A DNA stretch of 64,000 nucleotides from assembly GCF_048771995.1 (NCBI RefSeq), contig NC_133036.1, positions 18,073,001 through 18,137,000 of the forward strand, in the 5' to 3' direction. The notes below the pieces were generated by a model, which saw nothing but the letters and a program-made list of their open reading frames with translations, was not told where the DNA came from and did not search any database. This document shows, piece after piece, positions 47,261 through 61,394 of the stretch. The stretch comes from Taeniopygia guttata. Taxonomy: Eukaryota; Chordata; Aves; Passeriformes; Estrildidae. Position 1 is the first letter of the stretch; each line of letters starts with the position of its first letter. A program made the translations under genes and the position numbers.

Positions 47261-50200
47261 CGGGTGGAGCTGGCTGCTGGTCTTTGCTTCTGGCCTCCCC
47301 ATCCTTCCAAAAACACCCAGTACAGTTCAACTGTACGCAGTTATACTAATCTGACCGTCCCATGCTTTTATTGTTGGGATGGACAGGGTAGGGACTAGGA
47401 GCTGGCTGCTGGTCTTTGCTTCTGGCCTCCCCATCCTTCCAAAAACACCCAGTGCAGTTCAAGTGTACGCAGTTCTACTAATCTGACCGTCCCATACTTA
47501 TATTGTTGGGATGGACAGGGTAGGGACTAATGTACAGTTGTGATTCCCACGTCTGTGCTACTTTATTCGAGAAATATCGTTACAAAGATTTGTGCCGAAG
47601 TCTATAGCTTTTGTGTTTGGTTTCAGTTTGTACGCTTGTGATGTATAATTTCTCAAGCAATTACTGAACTGAAGAAATCCTGCCAGAGGTCTTGCATACT
47701 TAAAAACTAAAACTTCCCTTTCACAAGAAAAATCCAATGCTCTCAGAAATCAGTAGAATTAAGAAATTTGATGTGAACACTTCATGCTTTTCCTTTTTCA
47801 GTGGTGTACATGAATAGTTACAGTGCAGTGGAAATAAATAAAATGTGATGCTTTCCACGTCAGGGTGGCTACTGTTTGATCCCATTCTTACTTGCAAGGA
47901 AGAAACAGCTTCTGGAGGAAGTGGGAGATCGTTCCTTCATGTAAAGTTGTGTCTTACTTCCTGTTTTATTTGATTGCAGGTGAACGAATTAAAAAGCCAG
48001 TGCCTCTTCAAGAGCAGACTGTTAAAGATGCAAAGGGACGATACCAGCGTTTCCATGGTGCATTTACTGGTGGCTTTTCTGCCGGCTACTTTAACACTGT
48101 TGGTACAAAAGAAGGTACATTTTTGTTCCTGCTCTTCCTTATACTGTGAATAGTTGAAACAGTATAGCTGAAGTTAGTTCTCCTTGAGTTTTTGGACTGT
48201 ACATTTATAAATAGTCCTTTGATGTATCCTTAAGATGTAAGGTTGAAATGTTTGAAGTGTTTTTGAATACTATGTTGCTTTAACTACCTTACTTAAATAT
48301 TTTCCTTCTTTAAAGGATGGGCACCATCAGCTTTTGTATCATCACGGCAGAAGAGAGCAGGTAGAACCGTTCTTGGACCAGAAGACTTCATGGATGAAGA
48401 GGTAAACTTAGAAAGGAATGGAAAACTTGTGTAAATAGTTGCCATGACAGCAAAAATTGAAGTAACCTTGAAATTATTTCTTGTATACAATGTTATTCTA
48501 CTAGGTTATATAGACTATTTCATAGGTTCACTTAAGAAGCTCCTGTAATGTCAATATTAAAATATAAAACCAGAACTCAACTTTTTCACTTTATCAGAAA
48601 ATGCAAATACTTTTGAAAGTGGTTAAGATATTTCCACTAAAGTTATTACAAAAACAACTGCATAAGTGGCTTGAGAAAATCAGCAAATACGAAGGTCATA
48701 TGTAATTTTCATTACACTACTATTACAGTAAGTAAGAATTTGAAGGATATTTAATCTAAATGTTTATATTTTGTGTATGTTTCCAGGATCTTAGTGAATT
48801 TGGGATAGCACCAAAAGATATTACAACTACAGATGATTTTGCATCTAAAGCTAAAGACAGGATAAAGGAGAAAGCCAGACAGATTGCAGGAGTGGTTGCT
48901 CCCATTCCGGGAACCACTGCATTTGATGATTTAATTGGACCATCTAAGTAAGTAAATTTACCTGAAAGTTTACCAAACCATTGATTTCACCTAGAAGTGT
49001 TGTATTGCTTCAAAAAGTTATGACCACCATAACTGTGAGACTGGAAGATCCTGCAGTGCTACATTTCCTAAGTGGCCTCCACCTGGATTTTTGTTTTGAA
49101 TGTGCAGACTTATACCAAGGAAACATTTATAAACTGGCAGGTAGTGTGTATGCAAATAGTAACTGATTTTAAAGCAGGATATAGAACTAGAAGTTCGAGT
49201 ATTATATATGTACATTATTTATCAACAAATAAGAAAGGTGTGGGTTGAAGTAATTTTGGGTTTTGTTTCCTTTTGTTTTCTTTTTAGAATAACAGTTGGG
49301 GTTGAACTGTTACGGAAAATGGGCTGGAAAGAAGGACAAGGAATTGGACCACGAGTCAAAAGAAAGCCACAGAGACAGCAACCTGGTAAGTTCAGGGAAG
49401 TTCCTGAGCTAATTAACTTCCTTGTTAGTAGAAAGTTAACACTCACAGACTGATTAGAAAGCTGATTTTAAACCCTCTTTTTATTAATGTAATGTGATGT
49501 TATGATGTCTCTTACAGATCCTACAGTGAAGATATATGGTTGTGCATTACCACCTGGACTGTCTGAGGGTTCTGAGGTATTGAACAGGGAAAGTGCCCTG
49601 TTGACTTATGTAAGAATATGTGATAACAGATGAAAAAACAAAACAACTTCTTCAATGTCCTCAAACAGTATTTTAAAATGCTGTTTCAAATCTTCTTAAA
49701 AATATTTATAAGTATTTTCTGTGCTAAATGTTAAGAAAGGTTTTAATACCTAAATTTCTTCTTTTGCTATGTAAGAAGGTATGGTTCATACACAATTCAG
49801 GAAATGCAAACTTGCCTAGGGTCATGTTAACTGAATGTTGTAAAAGCTCAACATACAGAACTTTTAGTCATATTTGCTCTTATAATCAAACTTTTATTTT
49901 GTACAAGGGTGAAGAGGATGAATACCAGCCAGAGAATGTGACGTTTGCACCAAAAGATGTAATGCCTGTAGACTTGACTCCCAAAGAGAATGTCCATGGA
50001 CTTGGCTATAAGGGTTTGGACCCCTCACAAGCTTTGTTTGGTGCATCTGGAAGAGAACACCTGAATCTTTTCACTGGTGGTTCTGAAGAAACAAGCAATT
50101 TACTTGGTGATCTGAGACATAGTAAAGGGAGAAAACTAGGTATTACAGGTCAGGTAAGGACATTTTTTAATGCAGTTTATGATTAGTGTAGTAAAATCCA

Positions 50201-53200
50201 CATAATTTTTTTTTTCAAGTTAAAAGCTCCTAGTCATTGTATTATTGTAAGAAATGTCAAGTGTGATTGAGAAAAGGAGTTTTTTAAAACTTATTTTGAA
50301 GATGTGGAAAAATCATTAGAACTCTCAAATGCCTTTACTTACTGAAACTGCAAAAGACTATAAAGCTACCTGACTCTGAGTAGCTGGATGGAAAAATGTT
50401 CTGTGTTATTTTGATGAGTTAAAGTTAATATGCAGTATGTTTTTAGTTTATGTTTTTTGTCTATTGTACTTTCAGTGACGCTGTATCTGTCAGCTAGAGA
50501 GGTTTTGTGTTGCTCCAGGGTATCTGTAGTTCTTACCTAGAAACACTGACAGTTTATATTTTCTGTGAATTCTACTTGTTTAATTTCCCTGTTAACTGAC
50601 ATATTTTTTCCTTTTGAGAATTTAACCTGCTCTTAGTCAGATTGCACATGTTATTTTGGTGGAACTAGTCTGCTGTCCTTGTCTTGTACACACCAAACTT
50701 GCTGTCCCTCCCTGCCAAGGAAGTGGAATGTGCTTTTGTGCTCACTGAGGTGTGGGCTCATTTCTGTGGTGAATCTGTACATTTTTCCCAGTGAATATAT
50801 ATTTGTATTGTAGATTTTATATAGATGAATAGATAATCCATGTAGATGTGTTCTGATATGTGACTTAAAAGTTCTCACACTTTTGAGTTCTCATTTAAAA
50901 TTTGTATTTTAGGCTTTTGGTGTAGGAGCTTTAGAGGAAGAAGATGATGATATTTATGCAACTGACACACTGTCAAAATATGATACAGTTCTAAAGGATG
51001 AGGAGCCTGGGGATGGCTTGTATGGCTGGACAGCACCAAAACAGTATAAATCCAAAAAAAGTAAGAACTGTTATTCTCTTTAAAGAGTGAGTGTAATATG
51101 GAGGAAGAAAAAAAATGTAATCTGTATTTGCCATATATTTTAATTTTCAGCCTTGATATCTGAAAATTCAACTAGTCCTCTTTCTATATTAAGTGTTCAA
51201 TTACAGAAATTATTTCCATAGTCTTCCACTAATCCCAGTGTGGATTAAACCCTCAAAGCACATTTTCAAAAGGACAGTAGGTGCTGCTTGGTGAGATACA
51301 ATGTTCAGTTTCACTGAAGAAAACAAGTGATTGTGAATCACAGTTAAAAAATATGACCCAGCACTTAAAAAGAGAACTTTTTTTAGCTGGGCTTCTGTAT
51401 TTTGAGATAATTTTTGTAAATTGTAGCTTGGTACCACTTTATTTTTTCTGCACTGGGTAAGTGCATGAAACACTGTCATAATTTCTGGAGTACCTGTTCA
51501 CATTAGGTGTACACTTTAATGGCACTGATGGTGTTAGCTGTGCACAGCGTGGATACTGTTGCTTCACTATAAGCCATGTTCGACCTTCAGCAGTCACTCT
51601 GGGAGCAACTTTTAGTTGTGTAATACTAATCCAGAATCAGAACCCTTAATTTTAAATTAAAGGTGGTGAAGACTAACTACAATTATGACTCATAATAGAC
51701 AGTGACATATGGAAAATATTCAGAAAAAAATGGATGTTTTAAATACTACATCTGTGATCATTTTGTAGGGCCTGAAAGAGAATTTAAATATATTGGCAAA
51801 ATACTGCCTGGTTTTTCCTTGGCATCAAAACCATCAGCTCCAATCAAGGTAAGCAGATACTGATATTTTATGTATTAAGAAAAACATCATTCATCATGTG
51901 AACAATGCATACTCTACTGGTTCTTGGTGTTTTTCTGTTCTTAGAAATAAATGTTTTGGTCAGCAGTGAAAATTGCTGAATGAACAAAATTATAACACAG
52001 GAGGCTATTCAACATAAACCTAAAATTTATCAGACTTCTGAAGATATTTAAACTTTGCCTTAGGACTGGCTTTGAACAAATACCTTCCACTATTCACTGC
52101 TACTTGCCATAAAGTTGGAGGAATGGTTCGATTTAATTTAAAAAAAATTTCCATATTTTGGCTCTGCATCTTTCATATGTAACATTCAGTTTTCTGTAAA
52201 AAGCAGGCCTCATGCTTTGTTCACTTTGCTATTTTAGTGACAGTTTAATTTCTTAGGCCTGTCTTCAGCTTTACATAATTCATGCTATATATATTTGCAT
52301 AAATTAGAATGACAGACAACTGTATGACAGGGTCCTCTTTCAAGGAGGAAATACGAAGGAGGAAATACTGTGTGAAAAAATCCCATTGTATAGGGAGCAC
52401 AGAGTAACCCTTTAAGCAACAGCTTGAATGAAGAACATGAGGAAAAGCACTTTGAAAGATGTTAAAATATAGTAAGCATGGAAATATTCAGTTGTCCAAT
52501 TGATAAAATCATTTTACTTCAGTTTAAAAAAATAGTAAGCAATAATACAATGTGTTTTCTCAAATAAAAGCAGTGCATCCTAAGACTCCTGTTAATTTTT
52601 CTGTCACTTAATGTGCATGTTTTCATATTTTTTCATAGTTATAAATATGCTGTCAATATATTTGTTCCCAGAGTTTGTATTACAGTGCCACTTGCTGGCT
52701 AGGTCTAAAGGCGTTGTTAGCTTGTGCTGTCTGTTTCTACTGCCAAGATGTAAATTGAGGAATTCTTAGGTTGAGCTGACTTTTTCAGAAACAAAACAAC
52801 AAAACAACTTTGCATACAAAGTTGTCTCTCTCTCTCTCAGTGGGTTTTTGTTTTGTTGCCCCTTTCCCCCCCAGATATACCCACCACCTAGCCTGCCACG
52901 AAATTACAGACCAGTCCATTACTTTCGACCTGTGATAATAGCTGGGAATGAAAGCTGCCATTTACAGAAGGCATTGGAGGAGTCAACTGGGAAACTGGAG
53001 AGTGATCCAACACAGCAGGGCAGGCATGCTTTGAATGCAGCTCAGAGGAGGGAGCAGCTAGGAGAGACTGAGCTGAAAGGTATTAAGATACTTGACTATA
53101 TCTTTGTGTTTCAAGCATGTTTATATGTTTATTTATAGAACAGTAAGAATTTGGTCTGGCTTTGAGAGTTTATTTTCTAACAAATAGATCAAATCTGGTT

Positions 53201-56200
53201 ACCATTTCATTACTCAGTTTCATCTCAGCAGTTGAATTGTTGATGTAACTGTCTGTATATTTATTTACTTAAATATTTTAAAGACAAAAAGTACATGTTG
53301 GATTGTGTTTTGTTTGGGAGGGTTGTGGCCTTTTATGAATATAATAGGCTGTGATAATTTTTTCTGTAAAATGTTTTACTGAAATACATTCAGATATACA
53401 AAGATAATTTGTAACTGTGGCTCACATTTGTATCTACAACAGTAAACTTTATCAAGTTATATGTAAATAGCATAGAAGATGTAATAATGGCCAAATTTTT
53501 ATTTGCCGTGTATGCCATTTTATTGTTAATTTCTGCTTCAGAGCATTTTATCTGAATTTATACACATGTGGCAGGGATTTTTCTTCTACTAAAGTGGAAG
53601 AAATAGTTCTAGTAATTTTTCATTTCTCTTTATCTTTTACTGCTTTTTTTCTGCTTTAGGTCCGGCTCCTTCTGTTTTGGAATATCTGTCTGAGAAAGAT
53701 CGAGAAAGACTCAAAGAAGTGAAACAAGCATCTGAACAACAAATGAAAGCAAAAATAGTGTCTCAGCAGTCAGCAAATAGCAGATTCCAGGTGACCTCCC
53801 CAGAAGAAGCTGCTCACAAATGGCAGATGCATCTGGGGGGGCAGTTAGCAAATGCTGGTTCTAGTGACTTCAAACCATTTGCAAAAAATCCAGAAAAACA
53901 AAAGAGATACGAAAATTTTGTGAAAAGTCTTAAACAAGGAGAAAAAGGTAAAATATTTATTGATTAATGTTTTTATTCCCCTCCCCCCCCCCCCCAATTT
54001 TTTTGTTCCCAAATTCCACAGCATTTCTTCTTTTCAGGACCAATGTTAACAGAAATCTTTACTGATACTTAGTCATGTTGATTTCAAGAGAACTGCTCGG
54101 TTATTCAGTTATCATCAAGTCTTGATTTTAGGCATTACATTTCATACTTCTGTGATGTAGCAGAAGTTAAGTTCTGCTTCATTTCCTGTATTTCCCCTCT
54201 TTCATTTGCCAAGGAACACTTCAGCTTTGGTCAGTGGAACAACCTTTTTAATTTAGTTTGTTTCTCTTCAAGGAGTTAAACTGACAAATTATATAAAAGC
54301 AGAAAGATGGTTAGGTAACAGTAGAATCAAAAGAAACCCCTTAACCTCTGCACCAGGGGAAGATAAGAACCCTGAAGTGAATGAAGTATTCCACATTTGC
54401 CAAAGCTTCTATTGTGTGTCCTTCAGATACTCAAACTTCTGCTGTCACTTATATGTTCTTCTCAGAAAAATTTATGACTGTAAAAATACAGCATCCATGC
54501 AGAGCTCTTACTCAAAACTGAAAAACATCCAACCTGCTTCATCATCTCTTTTCATGCTGTTTCTGTCTCGTCCATTTTCTTTAAGTTTTGTATATTAAAT
54601 GATACTGTGGTATACCTTAGATTAAACTAGATACTTGAGATATCTTGTGGTATCTCAAGTTCTCCAGTACTCCAGTACTGTGATTTTTCTGTAAGGCATA
54701 AAAAGCTGAAATTGATCTAGGGAGTTTATCATCAGCCCATGACTTTAAATGGCCTTGAACTAAACTTAAAAAAAAGGGTTGGGTTTTTTCACAAATTTTG
54801 AAGTACACAGGGGCTATTGGGGAAGAAGAAAATGGGCACCAGGGAAATTTGACAGAGGAAAGCATATAGTGACAGGTAGAAAACCTGGATGTGTTGTTTT
54901 AGTTGTGGTTTGGAGGTTTTTTGTTTTGTTTTGATGGGTTTTTTTAAGTCCTTTTCATTACATAAAATAAGTATTTTCTGGTTGCCACATTGGGACAGAC
55001 TACTTGAGCTTTGAATCCATAGTTCCTGGGTAAAGTTGAGTATTCCCAATTATGACTGTAAGTGTCTCTCTAGTCATAATGGTGAAAATGTAGAAATGTA
55101 TGAATAACTGGAACAGTTAAAGATCTGCTTTACTGTATTTGCTTGGCTGGTGTCTTTTGGGAGAGAAACTGAACCTGTTGCTGTAAGCCTGTGTGCAAAC
55201 TCTGTATTTATCTGTGAGCACTTCATAGACTAGAAAGCAAGTTACCAAAGCATAGTCAGGCTTAGATTCTTTTGTTCTATGTTTTAGTTACTTGATAACA
55301 CTTTGGATTATACTTTTTGTTTTAATCACCTGCTAAATCCATTAAGTATTTTGAACATTCTTTAAAGGGCAATGAGTAAGGAATCAGTTTTACAAATAAA
55401 ATTACTTACAATATCAATTTTGCATTTGGAAAATGCTGTCATTCTTGTTGTCTTGAAACACGACTGCCATTTATCAGGGATTAACACAGTTTAGATTAAT
55501 ATTACCCTTTGGTTAATTCATAAATATTTGCAAGAACGTTGTTTTTTGTTTGAAAAGTGTTGACCCAAAGTAAGCTGTCATCTCTCCTCACCTTGCAGGA
55601 GAAAGACTGGAGCGCTTTTTTGACCAGAACATGACAGAGTGGGAGCGAGGCAGGGAGCAGGAGGAGTTCTTCCGTGCAGCCATGTTCTACAGATCCTCCA
55701 ATTCAACGCTGGCCTCCAGGTTCACCCGCGCCAAGTACGAAGATGATGTGGACAAAGTTGAGGTTCCTCGAGACCAAGAGGTATTTGCTGCCTGCAGTCT
55801 TTTAATTAATCAGAGATGCAGTTGTTGCATTAGCCCTGACTTTTTTCTTTTCAACTCTTACGAAGATATGTCACTATTTTGTTGCCCTTCTGTTTAGCAG
55901 CTTTTGAAAACACTTGGTGCATACAGAGCAGTGATTCGTTAAACAGCATTTAAATATTGATGGATTTGTCCTGTTCATAAATCTTACAACAGTTCAGTAA
56001 GTTTTATTGAGTGTAAATTCTGCAATTTATTCTGTAAATTAAAGAGTGTAAATTCTGCACATTGAAACTGTGTATTAAATGCAGTATATCTTTCTTTAAA
56101 AAAATTATTTATCAGCTGTAAATGTTTGACTTTTTCAGAATGATATTGATGATAAGGAAACAGCTGTGAAGATGAAGATGTTTGGCAAACTCACAAGAGA

Positions 56201-59200
56201 TAATTTTGAATGGCATCCTGATAAGCTGCTGTGTAAAAGATTTAATGTTCGTGATCCATATCCTGAGTAAGATAATTGATACTTATATTTTTAAAACTTT
56301 TTATAATTTCTGAGTTTTTTCATTTGCTTGTGGAAAATCTGTGGAAAATTTCTTGTGTCATAAGGTAATACAGAACTGCCCAAAATTTTTATTTGTGTCA
56401 CGAAATATGGTGACCTCTGATATAATAGCTTGTATTTGAAGGACTACTCTAGGGGCTTCAGCTTGTTGTAGCTAATTTGAAGACTTTTCTGTGTTAAAAA
56501 CAATAATAAGCAAACAATTTTATTTCTCTCTAGTTCTTCTATAGTGGGTTTGCCAAAAGTGAAACGAGACAAGTATTCTGTTTTTAATTTCTTAACTGTG
56601 CATGAGCCCACCACATCTGTAACTCAAGCAACAAATGAAAAGATCCAAGAGAGTAACAGTCTCAACAGTAAGTTTGTTACTTTATTAATTTAACTATACA
56701 TGAGATAATAGTACAGAAAAGGTATGTTTTTCATTGAGAACCTAGCCACATGATTTTTTTTCATTTAAAAAACCCAAACAAAGGAATTCAAAATAAAAAT
56801 TCATTGTCATAAAAACTGAAGTTAGTGATATAAAGCTAATTTCTTCTACCTAAATGACATTGATAGGTAAAATATTTATTAGAAAGATTTTTAAAATGTC
56901 AAACTGAAGAAGCAGAGTAATTTAAAGTCAAGTAGGCTATGAAATGCAGAACAATTTGGCATGCAGGTGATTTGAATATTTTGGATGTTTTAGAACCAAA
57001 GAAATCTTCAAGGTGGGATGTATCAGATAAAGAGAAGGAGAAGAAAGATTCTATCAGTGAATTCATTAGCCTTGCTAGATCAAAAGCTGATGTTCAGCAG
57101 CAGCCCCCAGTGCCAGCAAAAGAAGAATGTGGAACTGGGACGACTGAAACTCCTCCCACTGTGGTGAGTTTACAACAAGGTTTGAACTTAAAGGGAATAG
57201 CTGTAAACCTTGACAACCCAGATACAGGATGGGTTAATGCATTAATTGTTCTAACACAGATCAGTTTGCACAAGAGCCAGCTCAGGATGAGCAAAGGCCT
57301 GGGATAGCACTTTGAAGAATTTTGAGGTTATAACTCTGGGATGCAAGATGTTTGCAGCTTACCTCTGATTATACTTGAAGCAGGGCTTAAGAGAAGAAAA
57401 AATGTAGTCCTGTAGTCTGGGAACTAAATTCAGTCACCACTCTGCTCACCGGCACAGAATGTATTTATTTCTCCTTTCCATAGAAGAGAGTGCATATTTT
57501 GGGGAGAAATGTGATGTTTTCCTTTTGTTTAAATTTAGAATTCTATAATTGCAGTTTGAATTAATTAGAATTTATAATATTGGTGATCTATTTTCACAAA
57601 CTGCACTACTCTTTATAGGGCACTGAGTTCCTCAGCATTTCAGAGCTTTACTGTTTGGGACTAAGATTGTTTATTTCACCGCTATTGTGCCATCCAGAAG
57701 TTTTGTAAATACCTGTCAGCATGCTTGAAGTTATTCCTTATCAGAGAGAGATTGTTAGTTTCTTTAGTGTTTAAATATAGTTGGTTGTGATGGTATTTTT
57801 AGCAGGTAGCTGATGAAGATAAGAATCAGGAAGAAGAAAGTGGACGACCACCCATGGACTTATTTAAGGCCATCTTTGTGAGCTCCTCAGATGAAAAATC
57901 ATCTTCCTCTGAAGAAGAGAGTGATGAAGAACAGCAACCAACTACTTCTGAAAGACAGTCAGAAGCCACCAAGCAAGTTGATATAGCAGACTGTTCTTCC
58001 TCTAATTTACAAGGTAGTTCTTAATGGATGTTCATTTCTATGCAACATAAAATAGATGCCTTGTAAAAGTTCCATTTTTGAATCACACATTCTTGGACTG
58101 TTAGGACCATGCTAACCAGTGCAGATCATCTGAGATTGGTAGAGCTGGTTGTGTGGAAAATGCAAATACAGCACTGAATAAAGCTTTGCATGTTACAGTG
58201 TTGCTAGCATGTACCTTTTGTGTAGAGTTTACAAGCAAACTGCTGTATGGAATATGCCTGTTACACAATGAGGGGGAACAAAACATCTAGTGTAAGAACA
58301 TACTTAAAATGAAAATACTTTGTTGACTTACTGTCACAGTTGATTCTATTAACATTTAACTTTTAGTGCTTGTTAACCTTATACATCTCAAGGAGTTGTT
58401 ATTCATTCTGACTAATGGAAAAATAGTACTGTAACAAAAGGGAAGCAAACAAATGCACTAATAGCAATTTAATTAATAATTTTATAGTTTAAAAGGTAAA
58501 TTTTGATTTAAAATAAGAAAAAGCACAGTATGTTGGTATGTTTCAGAATGTCAGCTACCCAGTTGGCCAAAGCAGTCCATGGAGATAGAGGATGCTGATC
58601 AGTTTGCTTTCTTAATGTTTTTTGGAAAGCCTCCTTGAAGTTTCTTCAACACTTCTTAGAAAAAGTATTTTCTTATTTTCCTTTCAAATATAGCAAGTTT
58701 TGGTTTTTTTTCATAGAGAATGTGACTGCTTCAACTGATTCTGGCATTTCTTCGTTGCCTACGTCAAAGCAGGAACTGGATGCAACAGAGGAATTTGGAC
58801 CAAAGTTGCCACCAGCTTTTTCTTCTGGTAGGTTCTGTAAGCATCTAGAGTGTCAATTCTGCACACTGAAGTTGCATATAAAATACATGATAGCTCTCTT
58901 TAAAAAAGCATTTTGTGAATAGGCCATCTATCTCTGAAATGTGTATTATGTAAACTGGCATCACCAAATGTTTTGTTGCCATGCTATGGCTCACCAACAG
59001 GAACATCTTTGCCTGTATACCAGGTTTGTTTTAAGTCTATAGAGGTAATGATAAAAAATGGATGTGAAAATATAGAACAGCCCTGCAGTTTCATTTTTTA
59101 ACAGATTGCAAAGGCATTTATTTAAAGAAGGATGTTGCAGATAGGCATTTTAGACACATAATTTCCTTTTAAAGTTTGTTTGCTTAACTATCATATTAGG

Positions 59201-61394
59201 TGAAAAGTAGTACAGAATGTAATAACCAAATTACCCTATTTTTGTCAGGGTTTTTTTTTTATTTTTCATGCATTTGCTTTGTACTTTAGGCACTACTTGG
59301 CAACAACAAACAGAGGTGCCAGCAACTTTTCCTGGGCCTAGTAAGAAAGAAAAACATAGGAAAACCAGAGAGAGGCACAAGACTAAGAAAGAACGCAAAC
59401 GAAAAAAGGAAAAGGTAATAAATTTAAATATTGATTTTTGATATATTGATTCTTTGATCTTCTTTTCAAAATGTTTTATTATTTATGCTTGGTTGTGGAA
59501 AAAATATATAGTGAGGCCAGAATTTAAGCAACAGAATTTCATTGGTGTTTTGATACCAGAAAATTACCCCGCTATGATGCTGCTTTTTCCATGTGTACAA
59601 TACTGTGGGTGGTTTCATGTTCTATGTGGAAGATGCCAGACACATCCTGGGAATTGTGTTCATGACTTATATTCAAATTACTGTAATGAAATATCTGCTT
59701 TATGAAGAGTTGAGTGCTTGGATTAAATGAATTTTGGTTTATAATTTTTTTTTTAATCTTAGTCTGAGTAGTGGATGACAGTCATTGATAGGTGTTCTGT
59801 TTCGGTTAAGCTTTGAAAAGCTTACTGAAATGAACTTTTTTCTTTTGTTGACATTCAGAAAAATCCAAGTCTTTCACAAGGAGATGAAGGATTATTTCTG
59901 GTTTTTTTACAGAAAAAGAAGCATAAGAAGCAGAAAAACAAAGGAAAACACAAGAATAAAAAATCAGAAAAAGACAGCAGCTCAGACACTACAGATAGCA
60001 GTGATAGCCTTAGTGATATGGATACCACAGGCTTGTCACCTAAAGAACTTCTAAGAAGGTAAGCAGAAAGCTTACTTAAACACTTGCAAATTTTACAATG
60101 AACACTAAAACATCCATTTATGAGTTGTCATTCTAGTGCACCTATTTGCAACAAATGTGAATAGGCCGGTTTCTTTATGAAGATAAAATATTGCTCACTT
60201 TGGTGAGGAAAGAGTACAAATATTAGACATTTTAATATAGAGGCTAATTAATTTTAGGCTAGAAGCCTCTTAAGGTAAAGACCACTAAACACACAGGCCT
60301 AGCAGAGCTAATGGACATTATAATTAAAGATGACTGATATTTTTGGAAGGTATTTTAAATTGGAATGAAAAATTGAACTAGTGCAGGTGGAAATTCATAC
60401 TTTCATTTCTCTACTTCTCTTTACTTGGGAACATTGGAAGAAACATTGTTTGCTAAGATTCCATTCAGATACATCTGTTGTGTGGTGCCAATGCTTAAGC
60501 TAGTCTGTGCTTCAGCAGGGGACAGTGAAGCAAGCAGAACAATACTTGAGTCATGTACATGGCTTCGTAATTTAGACTATGCTATTACATTTTTATAAAC
60601 TAGAGACTTGAAGATAGTGCTAAGATAAATGTGAAAATCAGAACAGCACATTTCACAATATTTACTTCACACTTGAAGTAAAGTAGAGCAAGCTTAACTG
60701 TCTCTAGTGCAGATGATAGTCAGCTTCAGAAATGTGCCATGTGGAGCAGCCACTGCAGTGGCCTCTGTTTGGTGTCTCTGACTAGCTGAAGGAGAAGGTC
60801 TCAAGGTGTGTGTTGGATGCCACATCCATCTGCTCCAGTGCAGACTGATTTGGGTCAAGGTGTGGATTGGAATGGGCAGGTACCAACTGGCACTCGAAAG
60901 GACTCTGTTTTCCATACCTTTGGAACTGAGTGCCAGTTGTGTATTGGCGTTTTCATACTAAAAAACAAACTACTGCTTGGGTTTCTGAATAGCTAAAATA
61001 TGTTTCTATGCATTTTGCACAAAATAGATTTCTTTGTACAAGCAGTTGTTTTGGAATCTTCACATTTGCATGTCCCTTATTGATCCTGTTGAGGCAGGAC
61101 TGACCTATAGACAATGTGACAACAAGAGAGATAAAGAATTTACATTTTTTTCTCAACTGTTTCCCAGGCTTCTGCCTGGTTAGAAACCTTCATTTTCTCT
61201 CTTAACTGAATTGAGAATACCCACATCTTATTATTGCGAAAATGTTATTATCTGATACAACTCAGATCTCTCTCTCTGCAACTAAGGTTTAAGAAGCTGC
61301 TCAAGTAATGAAATGTTCCTAATGTGGTGTGCGACTGTTTAGTGACATTTTCCTTTCTGTCCTTCCTTTCAGATTAAAACAACTTCAGTATTGA
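46838..61394 (+). CDS. GPATCH1: G-patch domain-containing protein 1 (GPATCH1), complete, 20 coding exons
   Basis: GPATCH1 is a nuclear G-patch protein of the spliceosome, known to partner the DEAH helicase DHX35. Coding exons: 46838-46913, 47980-48114, 48316-48401, 48787-48947, 49288-49385, 49518-49576, 49908-50153, 50913-51060, 51769-51848, 52875-53079, 53660-53947, 55599-55780, 56139-56266, 56534-56667, 56994-57163, 57803-58013, 58717-58827, 59290-59414, 59913-60058 and 61373-61394. They total 2,811 nt, or 936 residues plus stop; the human protein is about 931. All introns are GT-AG and all phases agree. Order: acidic N-terminus, DUF1604-type region (about 26-120), G-patch (about 154-199), long conserved middle with [25 protein letters not shown] and [14 protein letters not shown], Ser/acidic patch ([17 protein letters not shown]), then a Lys/His-rich tail. 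The tail ends RRLKQLQY, shorter than the mammalian end. The start has A at -3 and G at +4. Confidence 0.97.
47266..47529. repeat. 132-bp tandem duplication in GPATCH1 intron 1
   Basis: Two head-to-tail copies, 47266-47397 and 47398-47529. Both begin GGAGCTGGCTGCTGGTCTTT and end GGACAGGGTAGGGACTA. They differ at only a handful of bases: GTACAG versus GTGCAG, CAACTG versus CAAGTG, TTATAC versus TTCTAC, and TGCTTT versus TACTTA. The join is seamless. The duplication is too far from exons to affect coding. Confidence 0.95.
49288..49576 (+). other. GPATCH1: GPATCH1 exons 5-6: G-patch domain
   Basis: Exon 5 begins directly at the G-patch core. The sequence [20 protein letters not shown] carries the conserved aromatic and glycine residues of the motif (Gly-Trp, then GQGIG). 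A basic KRKPQRQQ stretch follows and then, in exon 6, [11 protein letters not shown]-patch peptides tether to the winged-helix and RecA2 regions of DEAH helicases and stimulate them. Confidence 0.93.

Noticed and set aside
46396-47354. Long minus-strand and plus-strand frames over the GPATCH1 CpG island
   Set aside because: They are composition-driven. The only supported coding part is 46838-46913, which joins in phase to exon 2.
57094-57307. Continuation of GPATCH1 exon 15 past 57163
   Set aside because: The frame stays open to 57307, but GTGGTGAGTT is a good donor and the next exon joins in phase with sequence typical of the family (MDLFKAIF then SSSDEK).
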